Assembly (NCBI RefSeq): GCF_009905375.1
Contig: NC_133647.1
Coordinates: forward strand, 44,760,506 to 44,824,505
Source of the DNA: Apium graveolens
Taxonomy: Eukaryota > Streptophyta > Magnoliopsida > Apiales > Apiaceae
Direction: 5' to 3'
DNA: 64,000 nucleotides
The translations under genes and the position numbers were made by a program. Below are positions 25,556 to 35,505 of the stretch, piece after piece; position 1 is the first letter of the stretch; each line of letters opens with the position of its first letter. The notes beneath the pieces are model-generated. The model did no database searches, was not told the origin of the DNA, and saw only the letters and a program-made list of their open reading frames with translations.

Positions 25556-26836
25556 GGATTGTTAAGTTGAGGAACATACTTGGATCGAACGTTTATCTAT
25601 TAAAGTACGAGAAGAGGTGTGCAGGGCATACAGCTAAACAACTCAATGGATTGACGAAGTTCAAAGTTTATTTATTAACTTAAATAAATTTATTTAGTGG
25701 ACTTCTATATAATTTATTTAATAAACTTAAAATGATTTATTTATAAACTTTAAATAAAGTTTATTTGATAAATCTAAATTAGTTTATTTTATATAAGTTA
25801 TATTTAAGTTAATTTAATAAATTAATTTATTTAAAATTTAAACTTAAAAGAAAAGAAAAATAAAAAACAAAGAAAAAGGAAAAGAAAATCAAAAGAAATC
25901 AAAAAGAAAAAGAGAAAGAAAAAAAGAAAATAATAAAAAAGGGAATGGATAAAATCAAAACAAAAGGAAATCCGGGTTTGTTTTGTTTTAGTTAAGATAA
26001 GTAAACTAAGTACATTTGTTGTACTAGTATAGTAGTAGTCGGCATAGAAGTAATCAGCTAACTCCCTCCTGTACCTCCTGTGGTCGCTACACAGAGTAAC
26101 ACGCGAAGAAAAGCTAAGGAAAATAAACACCCTGGTCGAAAGTGAGAGCTCAAAATTATTCTAAGGCAAGATCCTGTACTCTTGGTCGCCACAGAGCTTG
26201 TATTACCTTGGTCGCCACAAACTCCTCACCCACTACTTTATTGAACAATCAATTTATTTGTGTGGTCAATATTCAATCTCACATTTTGATTGATATAATA
26301 GTCTACACTTTGATGCAGAAACAAGAGTTGTATTGTTCTGAGTTTTATCTTCTTCTCCAACAAGAGGAGATAAAACAAGCAGCAAAGAAAATACAGAGAA
26401 GCTCCGGGCACATTGTAAATTCGTTAATCTTCTCACCGGAGTAACGTTATAATGCCCGATTTAATTCTTGTATATTCATAGGGGCATTATAATCGTTACC
26501 CGGTAATTAAATCCTTAGACAAACAAAAGTTAGATCATTGTATAGGATTTGATTTGTAAATCTTTGTAGAAGCTAGGAACTTTATTGTTCTTAAATTGTA
26601 GCTGGTTAATTTATTTACCGGAGTGTAGCAACCCCACTCGAGGATTTATATATGAATATATACTTCCCCGAATATCTTGTATTCCTTATTTTATATTGCT
26701 CCAAACACTATTCACCTCAAGAACACAAAACCACTAACTGAGCACTACATCTAAACCCGCTAAAGATTCGAAAGAATTTTTAATTTAGTGATTATCATAT
26801 TCAACCCCCCCCTCTACGATAATTCGGGACCTAACA
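25556..26836 (+). repeat. Probable 3' LTR of a copia-type element
   Basis: The right edge is secure: the sequence ends TTCAACCCCCCCCTC and then GGGACCTAACA at 26,836, the style of copia LTR ends also seen at 43,078 and 45,486, and Athila LTR sequence resumes at 26,837. The left edge is a guess at TGTTAAGTTGAGG (about 25,559), without a convincing purine tract before it. The three phrases GGTCGCTACA, GGTCGCCACAG and GGTCGCCACAA lie between 26,081 and 26,222. The matching 5' LTR is absent, so the element is truncated. Confidence 0.45.
25846..25948 (+). repeat. A/G-only low-complexity tract
   Basis: About 100 bases are almost purely A and G, built from GAAAA and AAAGA units with a few T and C bases. 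It lies inside the probable copia LTR, so a LINE poly(A) tail is unlikely. Confidence 0.8.
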
Positions 26837-27610
26837 ACAACCAATACTAGGATATCATATAATCACCACACACTTAGGTATCGAAACAATTAATTATAGA
26901 AATCTATAAGTAAATCCGTTAGAACCCCATGATAACGATTAGTTCATAACCAAACTCATCGTCACCATGGGTTCGATTGAAAGCATGGTAAATAAACTAC
27001 GATAAAGTAGGTCCTTAATAAATTGAATAATAATAACAAAGTACGTTAACGAGAGTATTAGGTTCAAACAACAAAGAAAACAAGCATTCAAGATTACAAC
27101 TTAAGCAAAGAATCACAAGTAAAAAATAAGATCTTTTTTCCTTCGTTGTATTGTGCTATTGGGTCTTCTTCATGCTCTCTCCTTGCTCTTCTATCTGAAA
27201 AATATCTTTTTAAGAGTCTTTTTATAGCAACCCAACAGGTCAGGAGTCCAGCAAATCAATCTTCTATTAGCATCAGGATTCTGAAAAGTCGACCTAGCGC
27301 GGCCGCCCTGGGTTTCTATTAAGTGAGTGTGGCCACCCTGAAGACTGGCGTGCCCGCCCTGAGCTCCTGGAAAAACTAATTTTCTTCTGTTCTCTTGACT
27401 TCACTTGCTGGTTTTTTTTTGGGCAATCGACCGAGGCTCCATCCTAACACTCTTTTAAGCATAAAACTTGCAAAATCCATTCCTTCTTTCGAATATGCCC
27501 TGAAATGCAAAACACTACAAAAACACATCAAAAACACAAGTAGCTTGAGTACAAAACACCAATTCGGGCCTTTACGAAGCATTCTAAGTGGATATAAATG
27601 CCACCTATCA
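26837..27610 (-). repeat. Right part of the shared Athila LTR, with GGCCGCCCTG repeats
   Basis: This is the U3 side in element orientation and matches 50,697-51,412. It carries the GC-rich repeats GGCCGCCCTG (27,301), GGCCACCCTG (27,331) and GCCCGCCCTG (27,352) in an otherwise AT-rich sequence. The LTR of B has four intact copies of the same unit at 51,158-51,239. Confidence 0.85.
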
Positions 27611-27623
27611 CACCCCCAAACTT
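27611..27623 (-). promoter_or_regulatory. Polypurine tract of Athila B beside the shared LTR
   Basis: The minus strand reads AAGTTTGGGGGTG immediately before the LTR edge at 27,610, the canonical position for plus-strand priming. It shows that the LTR at 20,546-27,610 also serves as the 3' LTR of element B. Confidence 0.82.
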
Positions 27624-28763
27624 GAATCGATGCTTGTCCTCAAGCATAACAGACTCAAAAACAAGAAATAAAAATGCATGAATGCAACTAACATGAATGC
27701 AATGATCCCCTCAGAATAACTAAACCAACCAATAAGCAACATCTCAATAAATGTAATTTTTCACACAAAGTTCAATCAAATCCCACAAATCAACTCACAA
27801 ACCAGAAACGTGCGTGTGTGCAATTGGTTAACAAATATACTCTTGCAACTAGATCAATAATCATAACTCACCTCTCATCAACACAATCACAAGGTTATAA
27901 ATAGAATAAACGATAAACTCAAAACGACTGACAAAAATTCAATTTTATCAGAGTTATACAAGGATTCATGCTTTTATTGATAATACATAACAAAAAACAT
28001 ACATGCTTATTTGATCGTACAATGAGCGAGGTCCACAAAAGACTTATGCAATAAAACCCATGTAGCGAGCGTTAGGTTAGCGAATCCCAGACTATAAAAG
28101 CCTTAGGTCACTAGGCACAAAATCCCCTAGAACTTAATAACTCAAGTACTAAAGAGCCCACTCGTGATCAATTATGCATAACATATTTTTTTGCTTTTTT
28201 TTTCTTCTTTTTCTCTTTTTTTCAACAATTTCTGAACGAGTGTGTTTCACTCCATCTCGCTCAACCCTAAACTACTCATATAAATATGAGCCGGCTACTT
28301 GCCATTTGACACCTAGCCCAACTAGCATTGAAATCCAAGTTTTCTGCAGTTTAAAAAAAATCCATGTTCTTTCGTCATTAAGAGAATAGCATAAATTCTA
28401 GACATAAACAAGTGAATAAACCTCGTCAACAAACAAGTCATGATCATGATCTAGCACTCAAACAACCTATAAGAGTTAGTGAAAATTTCCTTGTTTCTAG
28501 CGTGCAAATCAATTCGTTAGTACTTAACATTCCTCTATACGACATCACTACACTCGAATCAACATCACAAATTAATCGGAAATGCAAACTTAACGAATCA
28601 TGATATAATGCCAATGCAACTATATGCAACATATTAACATGATAACGAATACGCAAAATAAAAATAAAAACAAATAACTATATGACAAATATGCAAACTA
28701 TATGAACTAAACTATCATTAATATGCATCCAAATGGACTCACACATAAATATTCCTTAACTAC
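27624..28763 (-). other. Non-coding 3' tail of Athila B
   Basis: No gene is seen. From about 28,010 it matches 1-730 of element A. It contains a T-rich run at 28,183-28,225. The whole tail lies between the two identical purine-tract-like sites of element B. Confidence 0.6.
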
Positions 28764-28776
28764 CTCCCCCAAACTT
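28764..28776 (-). promoter_or_regulatory. Internal polypurine-tract-like site of Athila B
   Basis: The plus strand reads CTCCCCCAAACTT, one base different from the LTR-adjacent tract at 27,611. It occupies the same place as 731-743 in element A. Confidence 0.45.
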
Positions 28777-28826
28777 AAAAATTTCTCTGCCCTCAATGAA
28801 TGTAATAGTAAGGAATCAAGGCATAC

Positions 28827-28926
28827 CTACCCGGAAGAAGAATGATCATCACCCTCCGCGGGTGGAGTGTCAGGAGGCGGGGTTAGTGCTGCTGCTTACT
28901 TGAGTACGGGCTCTCTTTGGTGCCAT
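28827..28926 (-). pseudogene. Deletion remnant of the Athila 3' ORF in element B
   Basis: The ATG at 28,926 begins a match to the N-terminus of the ORF at 1,970 of element A, and the other end matches its C-terminus and stop (CTA at 28,827). About 1,080 bp between GGAGGCGG and GTGCTGCTGCT is missing. Only about 100 bp remain of roughly 1.18 kb, so nothing functional is left. Confidence 0.75.
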
Positions 28927-29469
28927 TGGAATTAATTAAGTGAGATATGAAAGGTGTGTAGAGAGATTTAGGGTTTAAGAGAATAAAAGTGATGGAGATG
29001 GATGTATATAAGTGTATATATATAGATAATTAGAATTAGGTTTAAAATAGAAGTGGGATATGATTATGGGTTTAGTGGGGATAATGGGGTGTTGTTAGGA
29101 GTAAAAATCGGGTAAAAGAGATTGTAGAACTCATGTGGGAAACTCTTTTTTCTTCTGAAATTCGGATTTTTATATTTTTTTCTGGGGACCAGCGCGGCCG
29201 CCCCATATGGGAGCGCAGGCATGCCGTGTTTCTGTTGATTCAGTGCAGCCGCCCCGCTTCCCAGCGCGGAAGCGCCGTGCTCCTGGAAAAATCCCTTGTT
29301 TTCTGATTTTCTGATTTTTTTTGTATTTTCTTCTAGTTTTTTCTTCCTTCTATCTTCTTTTCTACCTACTAATATACAACAAGCTTGGGTTTCCTCCCAA
29401 GAAGTATTGGTTTACGTTGCTAGCTTGACGTAGAATTCTGAGATCAAGTGGACAATAAAATGGCACTAA
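28927..29469 (-). other. Spacer of Athila B with GC-rich patch
   Basis: No ORF is supported. A GC-rich patch at 29,190-29,285 contains GCGCGGCCGCCCC, GTGCAGCCGCCCCGC and GCGCGGAAGCGCC, related in wording to the GGCCGCCCTG repeats of the LTR. The stretch ends with ACTAA, the target duplication of the gypsy solo LTR. Confidence 0.6.
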
Positions 29470-30037
29470 TATAAATTACGCTTGTATTATATCATATTTA
29501 TAATAAATTATGTGTTTAATATGTCATTTATGTGTAATTAGCTATAAAATCCTAACTGTTACGTGCTATGTGTATTCTGTATCGTTCGGGTATTTTCAGG
29601 GTATTTCTCGGATATTTTATTTTTGAAGTTACAGCTTTCGTATCAAAAGTTATAAGACCTAAACTATGATTTTATAGCTGATATTTCAAATAAAATAATG
29701 GGCTCTATTTTTCATCAAACAGCTTGCACCATCGTGTTATTCTGAACATCTAGATATTTTATAAATTTTCTCGTTTCGCGAAAAATGACTTTTCCGGGCC
29801 CCATTGGGTATTAAAAGCCCCATAAAAATCAAATTTTTATTTTTATAAAATTATAGGACTTTCATTTATACCATTTTTTTTGTATTTTTGAATTATTCAC
29901 AATATTTGGGAAATTTTAGCATATATATTGTATATATAAATTATTTAAAATTAAAATTTAATACTCAAAAATTATAAAAAAGGGGCCAATTAATTTTAAT
30001 AAATGTATAATTATGGCCATAATTTTATTAAGGAGTA

Positions 30038-30269
30038 CTCCCTCCGTCCCGTTGATTTCTATACGTTTACTATTTGCACGCATTTCGAGACCTCTATAAT
30101 ATATAGTTCCGTAATATTTTTTTCAAAATTTTTTTTGAATAAAAGTTTAAACATGAAACTTTTATACAGAAAAAAAAATTTATAAAAAAATATTATGGAA
30201 TTATGTTTTAAATGAGCATTGAAAAGCGTGCCGAAAAGTAATGTATAAAATTCAATGGGACAGAGGGAG
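30038..30269. mobile_element. Stowaway MITE (Tc1/mariner-type, non-autonomous)
   Basis: The 232-bp element has terminal inverted repeats CTCCCTCCGTCCC (30,038-30,050) and GGGACAGAGGGAG (30,257-30,269), with one mismatch, and is flanked by TA dinucleotides, the Stowaway target duplication. It has no coding capacity. It sits in the gypsy solo LTR, so it inserted after that LTR arrived. Confidence 0.95.
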
Positions 30270-32544
30270 TATTATTTTACCTACTATAAATAGCCTAATT
30301 TTATTTTAATTGTTATTAATTAATTATAAAAATTCTGAAAAATCTGCAAATTCTCTCAAGAACCGGGTCGGGTTTTGAATTCGGGTTGCACAATCAAACG
30401 TTGATTTTGATCTGATTTCTATACCAAATCAAGCAGTTCAAGTGCTCAAAACACAGATTTTGATATGTTCTTTCTGTTTTTGCCATCAATTTCAAGTTTT
30501 GATTTGTTGTTTTTGATTTTCGATTTCTAGGGTTTATACCCGATTTGATACTTTTTGATTCTGGGGTTATTTGTTGAAATTGGTGTTATGAATAGCTTTG
30601 CCTAATGATTTCTGATCGATTCCTGATAGTTAATTTAACAAACGATAGTTGTGAATGATAGTTCGATTCCTAGGATTTATACTCAATTTTGATTTATATG
30701 TTTTTTATTTTGAGAAAGCTGAGGTATATAGGGTGTTAGGGGTTTGATTCCGTGATGAACAAGCTTTGATTTGAGCTATTAAAATCAAGGTTTCATATAC
30801 AAATGAAGAAAATCGATGCTTCGCCGGAGATGAAGTCGGTTTGATCGGAGAAGGTGACCCAAGGGTTATTCCGTGATGTTGTGGCTGGGAATAGATTGCC
30901 AAACTAATCTAGAATTGATACCAACTTAAAAACGAACCAAACGGTTCCGTTTTTGGCCTGAAAATGGCTCGCTGGAATATGCTCTAGTGGCCGGTTTCTG
31001 GGCAAAATACGGTGTGTTCTTCACGACCCGGATTTTGACCCAATTGGATTACCCGGTTTTGATCCAATTTTGTCAGAGATTGGATTCTGACAAGTGTTTC
31101 TGAAAAATTATTTTTATTTTTATTTTTATTAATTATAAAATCAGTTTTATTTATTTTATAAATTGATTAGTTAAATTATTAATTGATTTATATTATAAAT
31201 AATTCTGAAATATTTTCTAAAAAATCAGATTTATTTATTTCTTTAATTATTTATTATTTATTAATTATTTAAAATGATTAATTATTTTGATAATTAATCA
31301 AAATTTTTTCAATAAATCATAATAAATTTATTTTAATTCTAAAAATTATAGAAAAATTATTTTTTAATTCTGATTTTTTTTCAAATAATTATTTAAAAAT
31401 ATTTTTAGGGTTTGATAATTAGTAATAATTATTTTCATTAAATAATCAATTGATTTATTTGTAATTATTTGATATTAATTGAATCGTTTATCCAATTCGA
31501 GCGAAACGAAAGCCTTTTGACTCAGAAAAATGAGTTGTTTTCATTAAAAATTTAAAACCTAATTTCTTTTAGAAACTAGTTGACTTTTGATATTTATTTA
31601 ATTATAGGCCTTATCGCGTATAGGGACGAGCCCGATAAAACCCGAAAAATAGGAAACGAGTCAGATAATGATCAATTAAGCAAACATCGAGTCGCTTTCG
31701 ATTCTAAAAATTATTTTTAACTTGAAATGACTATGTGGCTTATGTGCTTATGTGTATTATGTGGTTAATCGAGTCCTATCTGTTAATAAATGGTATATGA
31801 GTCAATAATACGCGAATGGGTAGACGCTAGGAGCTATGTGGAGTCGGTTTGAGATATGTTGAAGATACGAGATGACTAAATAAGTCTATTTCTTTGATAG
31901 AAGCAAAGCCAGCAAGGCGAGTCAAGCCGGTGATAGATGACGGTGAAGTACTTGGAGTGAATCGCGTGAAAGGCAAGTTTTTCCCCTATTCTAATTTCAG
32001 AATAGTGACATTTCTTCAGATTCTCATCACACTTGCACTCTTTTAATTCAGATTCATAAACACTGATACATAACTGTTATTCTTTCAATCACATTTCATT
32101 TCGATTCCTGATTTCTCTTTTTCCGTTAAATTCTCTATTCATATTCCAATAGTTATACATACATATTGGTATATTCTGGTGTTGGAATATATCAAAGCAT
32201 AACGATTGTTCCGGTTGCTCCTCTATGGACTTGATAGTGATGTTTGGGATTAAGTTTACACGTGATCCTAAGGACCGAGATTTAACCGGATCCTTGAGAT
32301 GGGCCGTAGAGCCTGGGTACCCCACTGGATCTATATAGTGAGATTTAGATCTGCACTGTATCCTGACTAATCAGCAGGGTATAAGTGCAAACTTGTGTCC
32401 AGTTTAGTTCATTTGTAGTCGTTGATAATGGCATTCATTCTTCTCTTGCAAGATTATATCTTTGCAGATATAACCAGGTTACCGGTTCATTTAAATTACT
32501 CTAACATTGTTTATATATATTGCGGACTTGTTGAGCAAATTTTA
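30270..32544 (+). other. Body of the gypsy solo LTR, no gene
   Basis: This is AT-rich LTR sequence. The stretch 31,100-31,480 is built of ATTAATTATTTA-type low-complexity runs. No ORF with a recognisable domain is present. Confidence 0.6.
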
Positions 32545-33143
32545 TGTTAGATATATTTGATAATGTCATGGCTAATATGTTTTATGTTTAGATTTCAGAT
32601 CTTATTTGAACAGAACAAATCAGTACTTAACTGATCAGTACTTATACTGGAATTCAGAACTTAAGGGATATCAGTACTTATGTTATCAGGAGATAGATAT
32701 CAGAACTTAAGTGCTGAAGGACGATCAGATAAGGACAGTAGCTGTTTAAAGTTAAGAAGATCAAGATAAACATAAGAAGAGATATGCATGAAGAAGGAAT
32801 TCCGTGAAGAATGGAATACTTGGAATAGAAGATATCTGATTGATATATTTTAGGAAGCAGAATTATATTCCATATCAATTAGCGAATATCTTGTAACTGT
32901 GTAGTATATAAACACAGACATAGGGTTTACACTATAAGTGTTATCATTATCGAGAATATTATTTATTATAACCCTAGCAGCTCTCGTGATATTTTGTTCA
33001 TCACTGAGAGATAACAGTTCCAGATTGTAACAGAGTTTATTGTTTAAATAAAGTTTGTTTTCTGTTACATAAGTTCTTGAAGTTTGATTTGATTGTAATA
33101 AACACTGTATTCACCCCCTCTACAGTGAAAGTGTGACCTAACA
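32545..33143 (+). repeat. 5' LTR of the SIRE-like element
   Basis: The LTR is 599 bp with TG and CA ends. Five copies of ATCAGNACTTA-type motifs lie at 32,618-32,712, upstream of a TATA box at 32,905-32,912. The two differences from the 3' LTR are at about 32,654 (T here, G there) and in GGTTTACACT (C here, T there). Confidence 0.97.
32897..32917 (+). promoter_or_regulatory. TATA box inside a perfect inverted repeat (SIRE-like LTR)
   Basis: CTGTGT (32,897-32,902) and ACACAG (32,912-32,917) are exact reverse complements around the nine bases AGTATATAA. The TATA box TATATAAA overlaps the loop. The same arrangement with another arm sequence occurs at 45,093-45,115. The matching copy in the 3' LTR is at 42,832-42,852. 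Confidence 0.7.
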
Positions 33144-33145
33144 AG

Positions 33146-33157
33146 TGGTATCAGAGC
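33146..33157 (+). promoter_or_regulatory. Primer-binding site, initiator tRNA-Met (SIRE-like)
   Basis: TGGTATCAGAGC lies two bases after the LTR end and is complementary to the 3' end of initiator tRNA-Met, the standard copia primer. Confidence 0.95.
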
Positions 33158-33198
33158 TATCTGTTAACACACATACAGTTAAAGATCCAAACACAATC

Positions 33199-35493
33199 AT
33201 GTCTGACACAGAAACTCCAACTAAGCCTACCAAAACTGAGGAATCATCAAAGACATCAACTCAGAGTCGATATGAGACTATCAGAGTTCCCATATTGAGA
33301 CCATCTGAATATCCCATATGGAAGGTAAGGATGACCATGTTTCTGGAAGCAACAGATCCAGAATACCTTGATAGAATCAAGGAAGGGCCTCACAAACCTA
33401 CCAAGCTCGCTGTTGTAGTTGCAGGTGAAGCAGCAATGACCGTACCAAAGGAAAAGAATGATTACACTGCTGAAGATATAGCATCTATTGCTAAGGATGC
33501 CAAGGTACGTCACTTATTGCATAGTGCCATTGATAATGTAATGTCAAACAGGGTAATCAACTGCAAGACTGCTAAGGAGATATGGGATGCACTGGAGACA
33601 AGGTGTCAAGGAACTGAAACAGTTAAGAAGAACAGGAAGACAATACTCACTCAAGAGTATGAACACTTTGACTCTAGGACTAATGAGTCATTGACTGATG
33701 TATATGATAGATTTGTCAAACTCTTGAATGACTTGTCATTAGTAAATAAGGAGTATGATCTTGAAGATACAAACCTCAAATTCCTGTTAGCTCTTCCTGA
33801 ATGTTGGGATTTGAAGGCAACAACAATAAGAGACAACTACAATCTTGATGAAACAACTCTTGATGAAATCTATGGAATGCTCAAGACTCATGAACTTGAG
33901 ATGGAACAAAGAAGCAAGAGGAAAGGAGGAAAGTCAAGGACAGTTGCTCTCAAGGTTGAAGAGGAATCCCCCAAACCACCTTCCTCAAAGAAAGATAAGG
34001 GTAAAGCTCTTATCATAAAATCTGATACTGAGTCATCAAGTTCTGAGAGTGATGATGACTCAGATTCTGAAAGCTTGCCTGTTTCTGAGGAGATGAAGAA
34101 GCTGTGTGCTCTTATGGTGAAAGGAATCACAAAGATTGCATACAGGAAGTTCAGGAAGGGAAAGAAGTTTTCCAGGAAAGGCATAAGTTCTGATAAGAAA
34201 AATTTCAGAAGATCTGAAGGAAGAGGAGGAAAGTCTGACAGAGGAGATTACACTAATGTTAAATGTTATAATTGTGGTGAGAAAGGCCACATATCTCCTG
34301 ATTGCAAGAAGACCAAGAATGACAAAGGCAAAGCTCTTGTCACAAAGCAGAAAAGCTGGACAGACACCTCAGACTCTGAAAGTGAGGAGAACTATGCATT
34401 GATGGCAAATGCTGATAAATCAAGTTCTGAGAGCAGTTCTGAAGCTGCTGAAATAAAGGTACCTCAGACTACTTATGCTTTTCATACTGATGATATTAAT
34501 GAGTTGAGAAGATATCTTAAAACCATGTTTGTTAGTTACAGAGATCAAACTTTAACATGTGAAAGATTAACTTCTGAAAATCTTGCTTTTAGGAAAAGAA
34601 ATGATTTCTTAGAAAAAGAGTTAGTCATGTTTCATCAAACTCAGAAGGATAGAGATGATGCTTTTTATGTTAGGGATGAAGTACTAAAAATGAATGAATC
34701 TCTAAAAACTGAGTTAGAAAAGGAGAGAGAGATTATCAGAACTTGGACTAACTCTGGCAAAACAACTCAAAATTTGCTAAGCAGTGAAAACTGGAAAGAG
34801 GGCTTAGGCTATGGAGAAAATAAAAAAGGAACTGTAGAAATTAAGCCTGTTGATAAGCAAAAGCCGAAGTTAAAACCTGTTAAGTTTGTAACTGAAAAAT
34901 CCGAAAATGAGAAATCAGAAGTTAAAAAGGAATTAGCTTCTGACAAACTAAAACAGGAAAAGACAGCTGAAGTTAACATAGGCTTAATGACAAAGAAGCA
35001 GCTTAAGCATAAGCTGAAAGATGTTAAGAATGCAAACAAGGTAAAATCACCTAGGAAAAACAGGAATGGAAAGGAAGGAGTGAATAAAAGCAATAACTAT
35101 AAATCTGTTCCTGATGCTCCTAGGAAAGCATGTCATAACTGTGGAAGTTCTAACCATCTGGCTTCTTTTTACAGGAAGAATAAGAATATTAACTCCTTAT
35201 CTACAAAGTCAGGAGTTAAGAGTCAGTCTGTTAGATACAAACCACAAAATCCTTGTTTTCATTGTGGTAGTTTATGGCATTCCATTTATACTTGTAAGGA
35301 ATATCATAGTTTGTACTATGATTATTATCAAATAAAACCTTCTTTAAAGAAAGTTTCTGTTGTTCCTTCTAGTATAAGTTCTGATAAGAAAACTGTTAAC
35401 ATAAAATCTGATGTTAAATCCGCTGCAAATGTTAACAAACCTAAAAAGGCCAAAGGATCCAAGCAAGTCTGGGTCCTTAAAACTAATAATTAG
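33199..35493 (+). CDS. gag: Gag polyprotein of the SIRE-like element
   Basis: Gag forms the particle and binds element RNA. The first in-frame ATG is at 33,199 (MSDTETPTKP), giving 764 residues; the open frame upstream overlaps the PBS and lacks ATG. The copia gag core covers residues 30-230 (YPIWKVRMTMFL, AKEIWDALE, LTDVYDRFVKLLNDL). A Ser/Asp-rich acidic stretch follows (SSSSESDDDSDSE, about residue 285). A zinc knuckle CYNCGEKGHISPDC lies at about residue 355. A predicted coiled coil covers 440-520, and a Lys-rich region follows. Two more Cys-rich motifs lie near 650 (CHNCGSSNHLASFY, last Cys replaced by Tyr) and 690 (CFHCGSLWHSIYTC). The frame ends with TAG at 35,491, in phase with pol. 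Confidence 0.93.
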   Translation: MSDTETPTKPTKTEESSKTSTQSRYETIRVPILRPSEYPIWKVRMTMFLEATDPEYLDRIKEGPHKPTKLAVVVAGEAAMTVPKEKNDYTAEDIASIAKDAKVRHLLHSAIDNVMSNRVINCKTAKEIWDALETRCQGTETVKKNRKTILTQEYEHFDSRTNESLTDVYDRFVKLLNDLSLVNKEYDLEDTNLKFLLALPECWDLKATTIRDNYNLDETTLDEIYGMLKTHELEMEQRSKRKGGKSRTVALKVEEESPKPPSSKKDKGKALIIKSDTESSSSESDDDSDSESLPVSEEMKKLCALMVKGITKIAYRKFRKGKKFSRKGISSDKKNFRRSEGRGGKSDRGDYTNVKCYNCGEKGHISPDCKKTKNDKGKALVTKQKSWTDTSDSESEENYALMANADKSSSESSSEAAEIKVPQTTYAFHTDDINELRRYLKTMFVSYRDQTLTCERLTSENLAFRKRNDFLEKELVMFHQTQKDRDDAFYVRDEVLKMNESLKTELEKEREIIRTWTNSGKTTQNLLSSENWKEGLGYGENKKGTVEIKPVDKQKPKLKPVKFVTEKSENEKSEVKKELASDKLKQEKTAEVNIGLMTKKQLKHKLKDVKNANKVKSPRKNRNGKEGVNKSNNYKSVPDAPRKACHNCGSSNHLASFYRKNKNINSLSTKSGVKSQSVRYKPQNPCFHCGSLWHSIYTCKEYHSLYYDYYQIKPSLKKVSVVPSSISSDKKTVNIKSDVKSAANVNKPKKAKGSKQVWVLKTNN

Positions 35494-35505
35494 TGGTCTT
35501 TTTGA

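Larger units (their letters stand above)
1..27610 (-). mobile_element. Athila-like Ty3/gypsy retrotransposon A, minus strand, interrupted
   Basis: Read on the minus strand the order is LTR (20,546-27,610), PBS (20,522-20,539), gag, protease, RT, RNase H, integrase, then a 3' ORF of the putative plant transposon protein type and a non-coding tail that leaves the window at position 1. Its 3' LTR lies outside the window. A Tekay-like element occupies 2,859-15,485 inside the integrase, and a composite insert occupies 21,119-26,836 inside the LTR. Gag-pol stays largely in one frame but has about a dozen stop codons and one frameshift in gag, so the copy is dead. Family placement rests on the tRNA-Asp PBS, the gag and RT sequence and the 3' ORF. 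Athila is the best fit; a related non-chromovirus lineage is possible. Confidence 0.88.
20546..27610 (-). repeat. Athila LTR shared by elements A and B, split by an insert
   Basis: In plus-strand view the LTR begins TGTTAGGGCG at 20,546 next to the PBS of A and ends CCACCTATCA at 27,610 next to the purine tract of B. The LTR sequence itself is 20,546-21,118 plus 26,837-27,610, about 1.35 kb. Alignment with the LTR of B (50,037-51,412) shows that about 75 bp of LTR is missing at the insertion point and that no target duplication survives. A single LTR therefore serves two neighbouring internal regions, as in a tandem array produced by recombination between LTRs. Confidence 0.85.

Noticed and set aside
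25846..25948. A/G tract as a LINE or SINE poly(A) tail
   Set aside because: It contains many G bases, sits inside an LTR-like sequence, and no LINE coding or SINE promoter is next to it.
26142..26444. A 100-codon open frame as a possible host gene
   Set aside because: It lies in a probable copia LTR, lacks domains, and is low in complexity around its start.
32678..32878. Antisense open frame repeated at 42,613-42,813
   Set aside because: It is the same LTR sequence in both copies of the SIRE-like element, antisense to its promoter region, with no domain.
33145..33198. Upstream extension of the SIRE-like gag frame
   Set aside because: It starts at GTG inside the PBS region and has no ATG. 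ATG at 33,199 is the first credible start.
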